A stretch of DNA of 39,826 nucleotides from a virus. The stretch spans positions 1 to 39,826 of the IMG/VR virus record IMGVR_UViG_3300027608_000004. One strand, written 5' to 3'. Shown in pieces: positions 7,403-14,049 of the stretch (position 1 is the stretch's first letter; each line of letters opens with the position of its first letter). The notes under the pieces were generated by a model. The model was not told the origin of the DNA. It saw only the letters and a program-made list of their open reading frames with translations, and ran no database searches. The position numbers and the translations under genes were made by a program.

Positions 7403-7452
7403 AGTCGAAACTCCTTCGGGAGTCGCCGGATATTGTCCGGCCTGATGAGACT
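7403..7452 (+). ncRNA. Type II hammerhead ribozyme
   Basis: All core elements of a hammerhead ribozyme are present in the circular order of the type II permutation. Stem II is AGTC (7403-7406) with GACT (7449-7452). Core GAA is at 7407-7409. Stem III is ACTCC (7410-7414), loop TTCG, GGAGT (7419-7423), which includes the required A15.1-U16.1 pair. The cleavage nucleotide is C7424. Stem I is GCCGGA (7425-7430), loop TATTG, TCCGGC (7436-7441). Core CTGATGA is at 7442-7448. Every stem is perfectly paired. Cleavage is predicted between 7424 and 7425, separating the messages of the 7233 and 7472 genes. Stem II is short (4 bp), so activity needs testing. Confidence 0.85.
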
Positions 7453-7471
7453 ACAAACAAACTAATACACC

Positions 7472-7585
7472 ATGGAGAAAAAAACAATATGGGACGCGCT
7501 AGTCGAAAAACTAGGACGCAACCCGACGAACGCTGAATGCCGTGAAGAATGCTTGAGAATCATAAAGAAGGCCCGCCGCGCATGA
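7472..7585 (+). CDS. Small early protein, hypothetical
   Basis: This 37-residue protein begins MEKKTIWDALVEKLGRNPTN and ends in a basic stretch (RIIKKARRA). It starts 19 bp after the hammerhead ribozyme, so it would be the first gene on the 3' cleavage product. Its stop overlaps the ATG of a 14-codon remnant frame (ATGA). No family recognised. Confidence 0.5.
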   Translation: MEKKTIWDALVEKLGRNPTNAECREECLRIIKKARRA

Positions 7586-7626
7586 AAACCGCAAGGATGA
7601 TCATTGATCAATATTGCAAGAGTTGA
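7582..7626 (+). pseudogene. 14-codon remnant of the 6830 gene's 3' end
   Basis: The frame reads MKTARMIIDQYCKS. Its last nine residues are identical to the C-terminus of the protein at 6830-7132. It sits in repeat copy 2 and is best explained as the end of a duplicated gene whose body was lost or replaced. It could still be translated, by ATGA coupling to the 7472 gene. Confidence 0.6.
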
Positions 7627-7716
7627 AAATAAATCTTTTTATTCTTGCTTGTCGGCATTTTGTCGCCAATCTCTACACATCCAAGCGTGACCCGCGATGC
7701 AGGGCGAAACTCACAA
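7597..7716 (+). repeat. Direct repeat of about 120 bp, copy 2
   Basis: This is the second copy of 7103-7223, offset by about 494 bp. The outer stem is reduced to GCTTG/CAAGC (7647-7651 with 7682-7686), while the final hairpin and the CGAAACTCACAA end are unchanged. As with copy 1, a gene starts shortly after it (7742). Confidence 0.8.
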
Positions 7717-7741
7717 ATCAAATCAGATCAAATCAACTACG

Positions 7742-8068
7742 ATGAAAACTACACTCAGCACATATCAAATTGATGCTCTTAAAACCGACGAAAATGCCAA
7801 CTGGTCATGGAACGGGGCGAAAGCCTTGGCAGAATATTTGGAACAGCTTGAAGAGGACACAGGCGAGGAAATGGAATTGGACGTTTGCGCTATCCGCTGC
7901 GACTTTTCAGAATACGCCAGCTTGGAGGACTGGGCGGACGATTATGGAATGGATGAAGACATTTTAGACGGCGAAGATGAAGAGCGTGAGGATAAAATTA
8001 GGGATTACATCCAAGACCGTGGTCAGATCGTTGAATTCGACGGTGGAATCATCGTCTCAAGCTTCTAA
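7742..8068 (+). CDS. Acidic early protein, conserved phage hypothetical
   Basis: This 108-residue, very acidic protein begins MKTTLSTYQIDALKTDENAN and continues with WSWNGAKALAEYLEQLEEDT. The later part (CAIRCDFSEYASLEDWADDY) follows a pattern common in phage hypothetical proteins. Strong negative charge is typical of early anti-host or DNA-mimic proteins, but no such function can be claimed. Start chosen at the ATG at 7742; the frame is open upstream into the repeat. Confidence 0.6.
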   Translation: MKTTLSTYQIDALKTDENANWSWNGAKALAEYLEQLEEDTGEEMELDVCAIRCDFSEYASLEDWADDYGMDEDILDGEDEEREDKIRDYIQDRGQIVEFDGGIIVSSF

Positions 8069-8077
8069 ATTCAACAC

Positions 8078-8098
8078 GGCAAGGTTCGATCCCTTGCC
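8078..8098 (+). other. Hairpin after the 7742 gene
   Basis: GGCAAGG, loop TTCGATC, CCTTGCC, ten bases after the stop codon. No T-tract follows, so it is not a classical terminator. The loop resembles a tRNA T-loop, but the rest of a tRNA is absent. Confidence 0.5.
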
Positions 8099-8114
8099 AA
8101 TATTTCAAAACATC

Positions 8115-8267
8115 ATGAGAATCAAAATAGAATCAGACGTGAGAAAGACGGCATTCACTGCCACCTATCAGGGGACCGGGAGCGCCAGTTCGCAGCCGAT
8201 CAACCGATCAATCAACCCTGAAACTCAACTACAAGGCGTGTCTCTGTTGCGAGCACCGTCTTGTTAG
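8115..8267 (+). CDS. Small protein ending inside an attC-type R' box
   Basis: This 50-residue frame begins MRIKIESDVRKTAF and ends APSC. Its TAG stop lies inside the GTTAGCC box at 8263-8269 that opens the relic cassette. Its codons pass through the right arm of the attC-like site in a different frame from the array genes. It may be a genuine small gene or an attC-borne leader frame like that at 16260. Confidence 0.4.
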   Translation: MRIKIESDVRKTAFTATYQGTGSASSQPINRSINPETQLQGVSLLRAPSC

Positions 8268-8269
8268 CC
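8245..8269 (+). other. Relic attC right arm and R' box (GTTAGCC)
   Basis: The sequence ending in CACCGTCTTGTTAGCC matches the right arms of the array attC sites (CGTCTTGTTAGCC at 15470 and 17568). No clear left arm is found upstream. The R' box is the exact reverse complement of GGCTAAC at 8691, so it opens a cassette that carries the 8305 gene. Confidence 0.6.
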
Positions 8270-8304
8270 TTCTTCCGAATTATCAATCAACACTGATAAA
8301 CCAA

Positions 8305-8757
8305 ATGAGCAAAATACAACTAACCGACACTGCGCCCGCCATCCTCGCCAAGATGTCCGAAGGTAATCCCGGTGCAATCAACGTGATGATCCGAATGCTG
8401 GAAGAAGGTGAAGCCATCGACCCCCAAAGCGCGTTTGGTGGACTCGGCGCGATCCTCGCGCTCGATACCCACCGCATCTACGGCTCGAAAATCTGGATGC
8501 TCTACAAAGACGTATGCGGGCAAGACCTGGTCAAAATGCTGGCGGTGCTCCGTGCGTGCCAACTCGGGAAACTCACTGAGCGGGCGATGCTGCACGCAAT
8601 CGACAACTACGGAGACGGCTTGGACATCGCGGAGATTCTGAAAACGGTGAAAGCTGAACTGGAAGAATTCGATCGCGCGTCTGATTCTCTGGCTAACGAC
8701 CGCGCAATGTGGGAGGCCGCTCGCGCTGCAATCGCCAAGGCAAGGGGGGACGCATGA
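8305..8757 (+). CDS. Conserved phage hypothetical protein in a relic cassette
   Basis: This 150-residue protein contains AINVMIRMLEEG, GGLGAILALDTHRIYGSKIW and CQLGKLTERAMLHAIDNYGD, a pattern I associate with conserved phage hypothetical proteins. It is mostly helical. It begins 36 bp after the R' box at 8263. The matching inverse box GGCTAAC (8691-8697) lies in its coding region near the 3' end (codons for SLAND). The last 20 residues may therefore be encoded by what was the left arm of an attC site. Its stop overlaps the next start (ATGA). Confidence 0.65.
   Translation: MSKIQLTDTAPAILAKMSEGNPGAINVMIRMLEEGEAIDPQSAFGGLGAILALDTHRIYGSKIWMLYKDVCGQDLVKMLAVLRACQLGKLTERAMLHAIDNYGDGLDIAEILKTVKAELEEFDRASDSLANDRAMWEAARAAIAKARGDA
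8691..8720 (+). other. Relic attC left arm (R'' box GGCTAAC)
   Basis: TCTGGCTAACG matches the left-arm context of the array sites (TCTGCCGAACG at 14703, 15003 and 17485). The box is the exact reverse complement of the cassette's R' box at 8263. No right arm with CTTGTT is found downstream, so the site is decayed. Confidence 0.5.
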
Positions 8758-9131
8758 GTTGGACGTGCACAATGTGCGGGATTCGCCAATGGCCTGAATA
8801 CGTAAGCTCTTGCCCATTATGCAATGATGGGAGCGAGAACCCGGGCGAGCGGCAGGAAGGCATGTTCACAGCCAAGGAAATGGCAGTCAGCAGGTTTACA
8901 AGCGACGGATGCGCCAAATCATCCGCTGCTTTATGGTGGAAACGAATTGACAAGACGACTAACGAAGAATTGACGCCTGACATCATGGCGGAAAGCTTGG
9001 CACTCCTTCACGACGATGCCTGTGTTACCGCTTGGCAAGAGATGGAAACCGCGCCTTCAAGCTCAGCTTGGGCGGATGTTTGCGCCATTGCCGGGTTTGA
9101 TATCTGTAAAAACTACAACCAAAAACAATAA
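8754..9131 (+). CDS. Zinc-ribbon protein, hypothetical
   Basis: This 125-residue protein starts MSWTCTMCGIRQWPEYVSSC. Two CxxC pairs at residues 4-7 and about 20-23 form a zinc ribbon. The remainder is helical with Trp and Asp. A GGGGGG Shine-Dalgarno-like run precedes the ATG, which overlaps the upstream stop. The zinc ribbon suggests nucleic-acid or protein binding. Role unknown. Confidence 0.6.
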   Translation: MSWTCTMCGIRQWPEYVSSCPLCNDGSENPGERQEGMFTAKEMAVSRFTSDGCAKSSAALWWKRIDKTTNEELTPDIMAESLALLHDDACVTAWQEMETAPSSSAWADVCAIAGFDICKNYNQKQ

Positions 9132-9136
9132 ACGAA

Positions 9137-9352
9137 ATGAAAATATACAAAACCGAGACGTGCAATCAATACCAACTGGGGGACAAAACGCTTTGCGTAA
9201 CCACCGCAACATGGCGCAAAATACACCAAGTGACTCGGGAATGTCCCACCTTATTCATCGGCGGTGCATGGGGGGAAATTACTCCAAAGTTTGCCGCTGC
9301 CATCTTGAAACAATTTCGCCGCGAGTCTCCAAGGCAAGGGGGGGCAAAATGA
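9137..9352 (+). CDS. Small early protein, hypothetical
   Basis: This 71-residue protein begins MKIYKTETCNQYQLGDKTLC and ends KQFRRESPRQGGAK. It starts behind AACAATAAACGAA, a leader reused at 10937 and 14050. Its stop overlaps the start of the DnaA-like gene. No family recognised. Confidence 0.55.
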   Translation: MKIYKTETCNQYQLGDKTLCVTTATWRKIHQVTRECPTLFIGGAWGEITPKFAAAILKQFRRESPRQGGAK

Positions 9353-9702
9353 TTGCCGATTTCAACCTCCTAGTCGAAGAAACATCTCTTGCTTTCATGG
9401 TAGATCCGGAAGATATTCTGGGGCCACGGAGAACAAAGCTTGTGGCACTTGCACGTCATGTCGTCATGGCTCTATGGGCTGATTTCCACCCGTATCAGGA
9501 TGCGTCAACCCGTTGCAACCGAGGGTGCCACTCAACGGCAATGTGGGCGCGTCAACGGGTGCTTAACATGGCGGAGATTGACGAGTCTTTCGCCGCAATC
9601 GTGAGGAGCATTTCCCGGCGGTGCCAGCATGACTATTTTGCAATAAAGGAGCCGGAAACAGAAGAAAAACCCGAAGTGAAATATTTCACAATTTGTGCTT
9701 GA
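9349..9702 (+). CDS. DnaA domain IV-like DNA-binding protein
   Basis: This 117-residue protein contains VDPEDILGPRRTKLVALARH (residues about 18-37), matching the start of the DnaA C-terminal domain (..R.R..VLARQ...). GCHSTAMWARQRVLNM (about 64-79) aligns with the DnaA signature DHTTVLHACRKI, with the His-Ser-Thr core kept. No AAA+ domain is attached, so it can bind DNA but not load a helicase alone. Together with the DnaC-like loader at 20445 it suggests initiation at phage DnaA-box-like sites using host replication proteins (inference). ATGA overlap fixes the start. Alternatively it could be a regulator. Confidence 0.65.
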   Translation: MIADFNLLVEETSLAFMVDPEDILGPRRTKLVALARHVVMALWADFHPYQDASTRCNRGCHSTAMWARQRVLNMAEIDESFAAIVRSISRRCQHDYFAIKEPETEEKPEVKYFTICA

Positions 9703-9757
9703 ACCCGGCTGAATCCCGGATAAAACAAGCGCGTCTGACACCAAACAAACCAAAAAC

Positions 9758-10012
9758 ATGACCTCCAAGCTCCCAATTTACAGAAAAGGATCGATCCGCT
9801 ATGCAATCACCCCGCAGGGCGAGGCTCGCCCGCTGGTCCGCCGAAACCAGTATTCTGGCTGTTACCGCAACTCTAAAAAATCAGTCCCAGAAGGGCTCCC
9901 ATGGGGCCACTACCTCGGAAAACCAAGCAAAGTCGATCAGACTGAAATCGACTTTGTCGAGGTCGGGGTCTTTGAAACATCGGGCGACTGGACACGCCTC
10001 GTCTCTGCCTGA
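9758..10012 (+). CDS. Small basic early protein, hypothetical
   Basis: This 84-residue protein begins MTSKLPIYRKGSIRYAITPQ, with several Tyr and Gly residues and a basic middle (RRNQYSGCYRNSKKS). It starts behind the leader ACACCAAACAAACCAAAAAC. No family recognised. Confidence 0.55.
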   Translation: MTSKLPIYRKGSIRYAITPQGEARPLVRRNQYSGCYRNSKKSVPEGLPWGHYLGKPSKVDQTEIDFVEVGVFETSGDWTRLVSA

Positions 10013-10040
10013 GCGACACCAAACCAAACGAATCAAAAAC

Positions 10041-10235
10041 ATGAAAATCACCATTGAACCAACAGGCAAACAGCCCGAAAATATAGAGGATGCATATCCT
10101 CAAGTTTCAATCGCACTTGAAGGAGACTACCACAATCTGCAAGTGGTTGTCGATTGTCTTGTTGTCCCTGCTCTACGGGCATTCGGCTACCTTATCACGG
10201 AGGGTTGCATTAAGGTTCTCCCACATAATCTTTGA
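10041..10235 (+). CDS. Small early protein, hypothetical
   Basis: This 64-residue protein begins MKITIEPTGKQPENIEDAYP, a compact alpha/beta pattern. It starts behind ACACCAAACCAAACGAATC, a second copy of the repeated leader. No family recognised. Confidence 0.55.
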   Translation: MKITIEPTGKQPENIEDAYPQVSIALEGDYHNLQVVVDCLVVPALRAFGYLITEGCIKVLPHNL

Positions 10236-10285
10236 CATTAGATCCGACAATAAACCAAAAACATGACACCAAACCAAACGAAACA

Positions 10286-10918
10286 ATGGACCTAGACCAC
10301 AGCACACCAGAACTATTCGCCTCCATCGCTAAAATGCAGGGAGAGGTAGAGAACGCCACGAAGGGCAGCGTAAACCCGCACTTCAAAAGTAGATATGCAG
10401 ATCTTGCGGAGGTCCTGAACACCATCCGTCCAGTCTTAGCGGCAAACGGGTTATCAGTCATTCAGTCCCCGTCATTTGATGGGGTCCGGGTATGTGTCAC
10501 CACTGCCATTTGCCACTCAAGCGGAGGATATATTAGCGGGGAGATTTCATGCGTCCCTGCTAAACATGACGGGCAGGGTGTCGGAGCCGCAACAACCTAC
10601 CTTAGGCGCTATTCTCTGGCAGCATTTACCGGAGTTGCACAGGAAGACGACGACGGCCAAATGGCTCGCACGGAGCAACGTGCAACGTATCAGAAAATCA
10701 CACTAGCGCAGGCGTCTGCAATCAAGAGCGATCTAGAAGAGCTTGCAATTGATGAAGGCGCATTCTTGAAGCATTACGGAGTTGCTACGATTGCGGACAT
10801 TACGGCTGAAAAAATTCCGCTTATCGAAAAGGCGTTTTCCTCCAAGCGGAAGCCAAAAACCACAGAGGCAACGCTAAACGCTACCCTTGAGGCAATAACT
10901 AAGAAAGTCTTAGCCTAA
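10286..10918 (+). CDS. erf: ERF-family single-strand annealing protein
   Basis: This 210-residue protein has the ERF core ATKGSVNPHFKSRYADLAEV (about 25-44), TIRPVLAANGLSVIQS and VGAATTYLRRYSLAAFTGVA (about 110-129). The TYLRRY motif is diagnostic of ERF proteins. The C-terminal region (about 150-210) is helical and basic. It anneals complementary single strands in phage recombination, pairing with the exonuclease and SSB-like genes just downstream. Start at 10286 behind AACGAAACA; the upstream extension is out of keeping with the family N-terminus. Confidence 0.9.
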   Translation: MDLDHSTPELFASIAKMQGEVENATKGSVNPHFKSRYADLAEVLNTIRPVLAANGLSVIQSPSFDGVRVCVTTAICHSSGGYISGEISCVPAKHDGQGVGAATTYLRRYSLAAFTGVAQEDDDGQMARTEQRATYQKITLAQASAIKSDLEELAIDEGAFLKHYGVATIADITAEKIPLIEKAFSSKRKPKTTEATLNATLEAITKKVLA

Positions 10919-10936
10919 CATTAAACAATAAACGAA

Positions 10937-11095
10937 ATGAGAATCACACACACCCCGTTTAAGACAAGAACCCGCGCAATTGGAAGCGATGTTGAAATGA
11001 CGCTTGCATTTGTCGGCGCATTGAAGAACCCGAACAAAAGCGCATTCAGCAAACTTGGCAAGATCGCCACAACCCTCGCAAAGCTATTCAAATGA
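10937..11095 (+). CDS. Small basic early protein, hypothetical
   Basis: This 52-residue protein begins MRITHTPFKTRTRAIGSDVE and ends SAFSKLGKIATTLAKLFK, strongly basic. It lies between the annealing protein and exonuclease genes, overlaps the exonuclease start (ATGA) and uses the AACAATAAACGAA leader. Possibly a recombination accessory (inference from position only). Confidence 0.55.
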   Translation: MRITHTPFKTRTRAIGSDVEMTLAFVGALKNPNKSAFSKLGKIATTLAKLFK

Positions 11096-11895
11096 AAATC
11101 GAACAAGGACTAGGCAAGACGTATTACACGCGGTCAGCGACCCCTTCAGACCCCAAGGCGGGGCCAGTGTCAAAGTCGCTTCTGTGGGATTTCAACAAGT
11201 CCCCGTTTAAGTGGCGGCACGGAATCCCAAGGGAATCATCAAAGGCGATGGAACTAGGGACGCTTATTCATGCCGCGACTCTGGAACCTGAGACATTCGA
11301 CGACCTTGTTGTCGTCTCACCGTATCCAGACTTTCGCACAAAAGAAGCAAGGGAGTGGAAAATTGACCAGACTGGACTTGGCAAGATCATTACATCCGAT
11401 GAGGAAATCGAAAAAATTAAAGAGATTGCAACGGTTGTCCTCGATGACTACCACCTGAACTTCTTGGCGTCCTACAAAACCGAAATGGCGGTCTTCGGCA
11501 AGATCGGAGACACGGACATCAAAGGACTAATCGACCTTGTGCCTGATGGCTTAGATTGCTTGGTTGACCTGAAGACGACTGGGGAGATCGGGAGCCTTGA
11601 GTCCATCCAGCGGACCATCGTGAACCGGGGCTACCACTGGCAGGCAGCACTCTACCTTGACCTCTGGAACGCAGCAGCAAGCGAGAAACGCACACGGTTT
11701 GTCTTCTGCTTTGTGGAAGTGGACGCGCCGCACGAAACGGCATGGGTAGAAATATGTGAGAATTTGCTCGACATCGGGAGGGCTGGATATATGAATGCCG
11801 TAGCGAAATGGCAAACTTGCATTGCAACAAACCACTGGCCAAAGCAAATTGAAGGAATCGCAATCATCGAAACACCTAAATATATCCAACAATGA
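11092..11895 (+). CDS. RecE/exonuclease VIII-like PD-(D/E)XK nuclease
   Basis: This 267-residue protein matches the phage exodeoxyribonuclease VIII-like family (DUF3799/RecE C-terminal). Features are an N-terminal SKSLLWDFNKSPFKWRHG, AMELGTLIHAATLEPETF (the conserved G..H helix) and the catalytic core FGKIGDTDIKGLIDLVPDG then LVDLKTT, giving G..D and D.K residues of the PD-(D/E)XK fold. RGYHWQAALYLDLW supplies the trailing Gln-Tyr motif. It resects double-stranded ends to feed the ERF protein. Both neighbours overlap by ATGA, so the three genes are probably coupled. Confidence 0.85.
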   Translation: MKIEQGLGKTYYTRSATPSDPKAGPVSKSLLWDFNKSPFKWRHGIPRESSKAMELGTLIHAATLEPETFDDLVVVSPYPDFRTKEAREWKIDQTGLGKIITSDEEIEKIKEIATVVLDDYHLNFLASYKTEMAVFGKIGDTDIKGLIDLVPDGLDCLVDLKTTGEIGSLESIQRTIVNRGYHWQAALYLDLWNAAASEKRTRFVFCFVEVDAPHETAWVEICENLLDIGRAGYMNAVAKWQTCIATNHWPKQIEGIAIIETPKYIQQ

Positions 11896-12209
11896 AACAA
11901 ACAATTGATATCAGCCTTGACGTTAGCAAGATCGACAAAACGGCTCTTTACGAGTCTCCGAAGACTGGGAAGAAATACCTGAACATCTCGGTGCTTATCC
12001 GTGATGAAAAGGACCAATATGGAAACGATGGGTTCATCGTCCAGAAGATCAGCAAAGAACGTAAAGCATCTGGTGAAAAGGGGCCGATCCTAGGAAACGC
12101 GAAGATCATGGACTGGGATACGCCAAGGCAAAGCATGCACGGAAGTGAGAAATCGAACGGGTATGCACCGCAAGCTCAGGACGATGACGATTCTGAAATT
12201 CCCTTTTGA
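11892..12209 (+). CDS. SSB-like single-stranded DNA-binding protein
   Basis: This 105-residue protein has an OB-like beta-rich body (KTGKKYLNISVLIRDEKDQY) and a flexible tail ending DDDDSEIPF. That acidic tip is the typical partner-binding tail of bacterial and phage SSBs. It is shorter than bacterial SSB. Its start overlaps the exonuclease stop, completing a recombination module of annealase, exonuclease and SSB. Confidence 0.7.
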   Translation: MKQTIDISLDVSKIDKTALYESPKTGKKYLNISVLIRDEKDQYGNDGFIVQKISKERKASGEKGPILGNAKIMDWDTPRQSMHGSEKSNGYAPQAQDDDDSEIPF

Positions 12210-12227
12210 TCCAAACTAATCATCCGA

Positions 12228-12270
12228 GCGATAACGGAAGTTCATGTCTTATGGCCCGTGGGCTTATCGC
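12228..12270 (+). promoter_or_regulatory. Structured leader upstream of the 12296 gene
   Basis: GCGATAA (12228-12234) pairs perfectly with TTATCGC (12264-12270). An inner GCC-CGTG-GGC hairpin stacks directly on the closing stem. It occupies most of the 86-base gap between the SSB-like gene and the next gene. It could be a terminator-like or cis-regulatory RNA. No known riboswitch class is recognised. Confidence 0.45.
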
Positions 12271-12295
12271 AGGGTAACCTTTAACAAAAAAAACA

Positions 12296-12643
12296 ATGAC
12301 ACTAACCGAATACCATAGGGAAGTTTTTGAGTATTTTTGCAGAATTGACTGGTCAATACCCTACCCTCTTGTTAATGCGGGTTCTATTCAGCATGCTAAG
12401 GAAACCGTAATGAATAAGGTGCCAGCGCAATTAGCATACATGAAGGAGGAACATGGATCGGATATTAACAACCCTTTTGTTTTTGAAGTAGACCTTGGCC
12501 CCAGGGAATGGATGAGAGAAGGATTTGTTGGTATCTGGCTCAACCCAGTAGCCGATAAAGTTAGAGATTTACCGCGAAACAAAACCGGCAACATCATATG
12601 GCCAAGGGACTTGAAAATATTTGTTAATTCCAAGATCGCCTAA
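12296..12643 (+). CDS. Hypothetical protein
   Basis: This 115-residue protein begins MTLTEYHREVFEYFCRIDWS and contains PREWMREGFVGIWLNPVADK. It starts behind an A-tract leader (AACAAAAAAAACA) following a structured intergenic element. Mixed alpha/beta, no signature recognised. Confidence 0.6.
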   Translation: MTLTEYHREVFEYFCRIDWSIPYPLVNAGSIQHAKETVMNKVPAQLAYMKEEHGSDINNPFVFEVDLGPREWMREGFVGIWLNPVADKVRDLPRNKTGNIIWPRDLKIFVNSKIA

Positions 12644-12695
12644 TACATAAACAACCTTTAACATCACAACTTGTAATCTTTAACTTTAAAATCAA

Positions 12696-12908
12696 ATGCA
12701 ATTTGAAATACTAACACCAAAAGAGGCGGAACTTAACGGCTACCTTTCACTGACCACTCCATATCGTCAATCCAATGATCAAGAAATGGTTTGGATGAAG
12801 ACCGTCCTGAGAGACATGAGCGGCTGCAATGCGATTCTCATTGACACGGGGAAGGGCTATGAGGTAGCTCGTCACAGGTCGGAACTTAAACTAGCAGGCC
12901 AGCAATGA
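12696..12908 (+). CDS. Small conserved phage-type hypothetical protein
   Basis: This 70-residue protein begins MQFEILTPKEAELNGYLSLT and contains MVWMKTVLRDMSGCNAILID. This layout resembles short phage proteins of unknown role. The stop overlaps the next start (ATGA). Confidence 0.6.
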   Translation: MQFEILTPKEAELNGYLSLTTPYRQSNDQEMVWMKTVLRDMSGCNAILIDTGKGYEVARHRSELKLAGQQ

Positions 12909-13111
12909 GCGAACTGTTTCCAGAAATGGGCGAGCAGCTTTCTCCAAGGCTGAAATGGCAAGAACAAAAACAAATCAAAACAATGCAAAAAAAAGATGGA
13001 AATTGGATTGCATACAAGTCAGAGACTCGTTTCAATCACTCCGATGACAATGAAGTCAACGCGGTGATCGGACTCGCCAAGAAACTAAAATTTAAACTCT
13101 GGAACCAATGA
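12905..13111 (+). CDS. Small hypothetical protein
   Basis: This 68-residue, basic protein begins MSELFPEMGEQLSPRLKWQE. An internal ATG (MQKKDGNWIAYKSET) about 26 codons in, preceded by AAAACA, could be an alternative start. It overlaps both neighbours by ATGA. Confidence 0.55.
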   Translation: MSELFPEMGEQLSPRLKWQEQKQIKTMQKKDGNWIAYKSETRFNHSDDNEVNAVIGLAKKLKFKLWNQ

Positions 13112-13275
13112 CACTACAATGCCGAACACTGGACGAGTTCGTTTTTGAACAACTAAGAGCTCTGGAGGATTTCGAAGATTATTGGAGATCTAAAAATATA
13201 GAAGATGAAAAAGCATATCCGTTGGAACTTTTTTCTGGCGACTGGCTTGAGCAATTGAACCTATGGAATCAATGA
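13108..13275 (+). CDS. Small acidic hypothetical protein
   Basis: This 55-residue protein begins MTLQCRTLDEFVFEQLRALE and ends LEQLNLWNQ. It fills the gap between two genes exactly, with ATGA overlaps at both ends, which is the main support for it being real. Confidence 0.6.
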   Translation: MTLQCRTLDEFVFEQLRALEDFEDYWRSKNIEDEKAYPLELFSGDWLEQLNLWNQ

Positions 13276-13592
13276 AAACCGAACAACAAAGAATTGCAAT
13301 TGCTGAAGCTTGTGGCTGGTCGCTCGATTACATCAAACACCACGCGATGTATTACGTGCCATATAAGGACATTCACATTGGAGATCCTATCAACGACCTC
13401 AACGCGATTCACGAAGCTTGGAAGACGCTGACACCTAGAGAAAAACAACGCTTTGAATACGACATTTACTCGGTAGTTATCGGAGAAGCTGACTACAATC
13501 GGGACGTTGATGAAGCGCACATCACAAACGCCACCGCCGCCCAACGGGCCGAAGCATTCCTCAAAACAATTGGAAAGTGGGGGGAGTCATGA
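13272..13592 (+). CDS. Phage ABA-sandwich-like protein
   Basis: This 106-residue protein contains GDPINDLNAIHEAWKTLTPR and NATAAQRAEAFLKTIGKWGE. These patterns are typical of the small phage ABA-sandwich family, which is of unknown function. Start by ATGA overlap. Its end carries a GGGGGGAG Shine-Dalgarno for the resolvase gene. Confidence 0.6.
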   Translation: MKTEQQRIAIAEACGWSLDYIKHHAMYYVPYKDIHIGDPINDLNAIHEAWKTLTPREKQRFEYDIYSVVIGEADYNRDVDEAHITNATAAQRAEAFLKTIGKWGES

Positions 13593-14035
13593 CTGTAATC
13601 GGGATTGATCCGGGAGTCAAGGGGGGAATCGCATGGATCACGGACGGGGAACCATGCGTTGAAAAGATGCCCGACACCCTGTGGGACTTGTGGGAGTTAA
13701 TCCAAGACATTCGCGCAATATCCTCCCATCCACTTGGAGTGGGCGAGACAAAGGCAATGGCTTACCTTGAGCAAGTCCACTCCTCCCCTCAAATGGGTGT
13801 TGTCTCTGCATTTACCTTTGGTAATGGCTTCGGACACCTTGAGATGGGGCTAACCGCAGCGGGGATTCCCTTTACAAGAGTTCGTCCACAAGTCTGGCAG
13901 AAAGCAATGGGGTGTATGACGAAAGGAGACAAGAACGTCTCCAAACGTCGAGCGCAGGAGCTATTCCCAAACATGAAGGTCACGCACGCAACCGCAGACG
14001 CATTACTAATCGCCTCATACGGGGCAAAACAATAA
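13589..14035 (+). CDS. RuvC-like Holliday junction resolvase
   Basis: This 148-residue protein starts MTVIGIDPGVKGGIAW, with the first acidic residue of the RNase H fold (Asp7). A second acid lies in MAYLEQVHSS, then SAFTFGNGFGHLEMGL and TRVRPQVWQKAMG. The C-terminal pair lies in HATADALLIASYG. It resolves branched replication and recombination intermediates before packaging. The ATG at 13589 overlaps the upstream stop and has GGGGGGAG upstream; an in-frame ATG at 13577 is less likely. Confidence 0.85.
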   Translation: MTVIGIDPGVKGGIAWITDGEPCVEKMPDTLWDLWELIQDIRAISSHPLGVGETKAMAYLEQVHSSPQMGVVSAFTFGNGFGHLEMGLTAAGIPFTRVRPQVWQKAMGCMTKGDKNVSKRRAQELFPNMKVTHATADALLIASYGAKQ

Positions 14036-14049
14036 ACGAAACAAACGAA

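Noticed and set aside
8078-8104. tRNA gene suggested by a T-arm-like hairpin (CAAGG-TTCGATC-CCTTG)
   Set aside because: No matching acceptor stem, anticodon arm or D-arm can be built upstream at the right spacing.
8691-9131. A complete attC downstream of the relic cassette
   Set aside because: The left arm is convincing but no CTTGTT right arm with complementary sequence was found.
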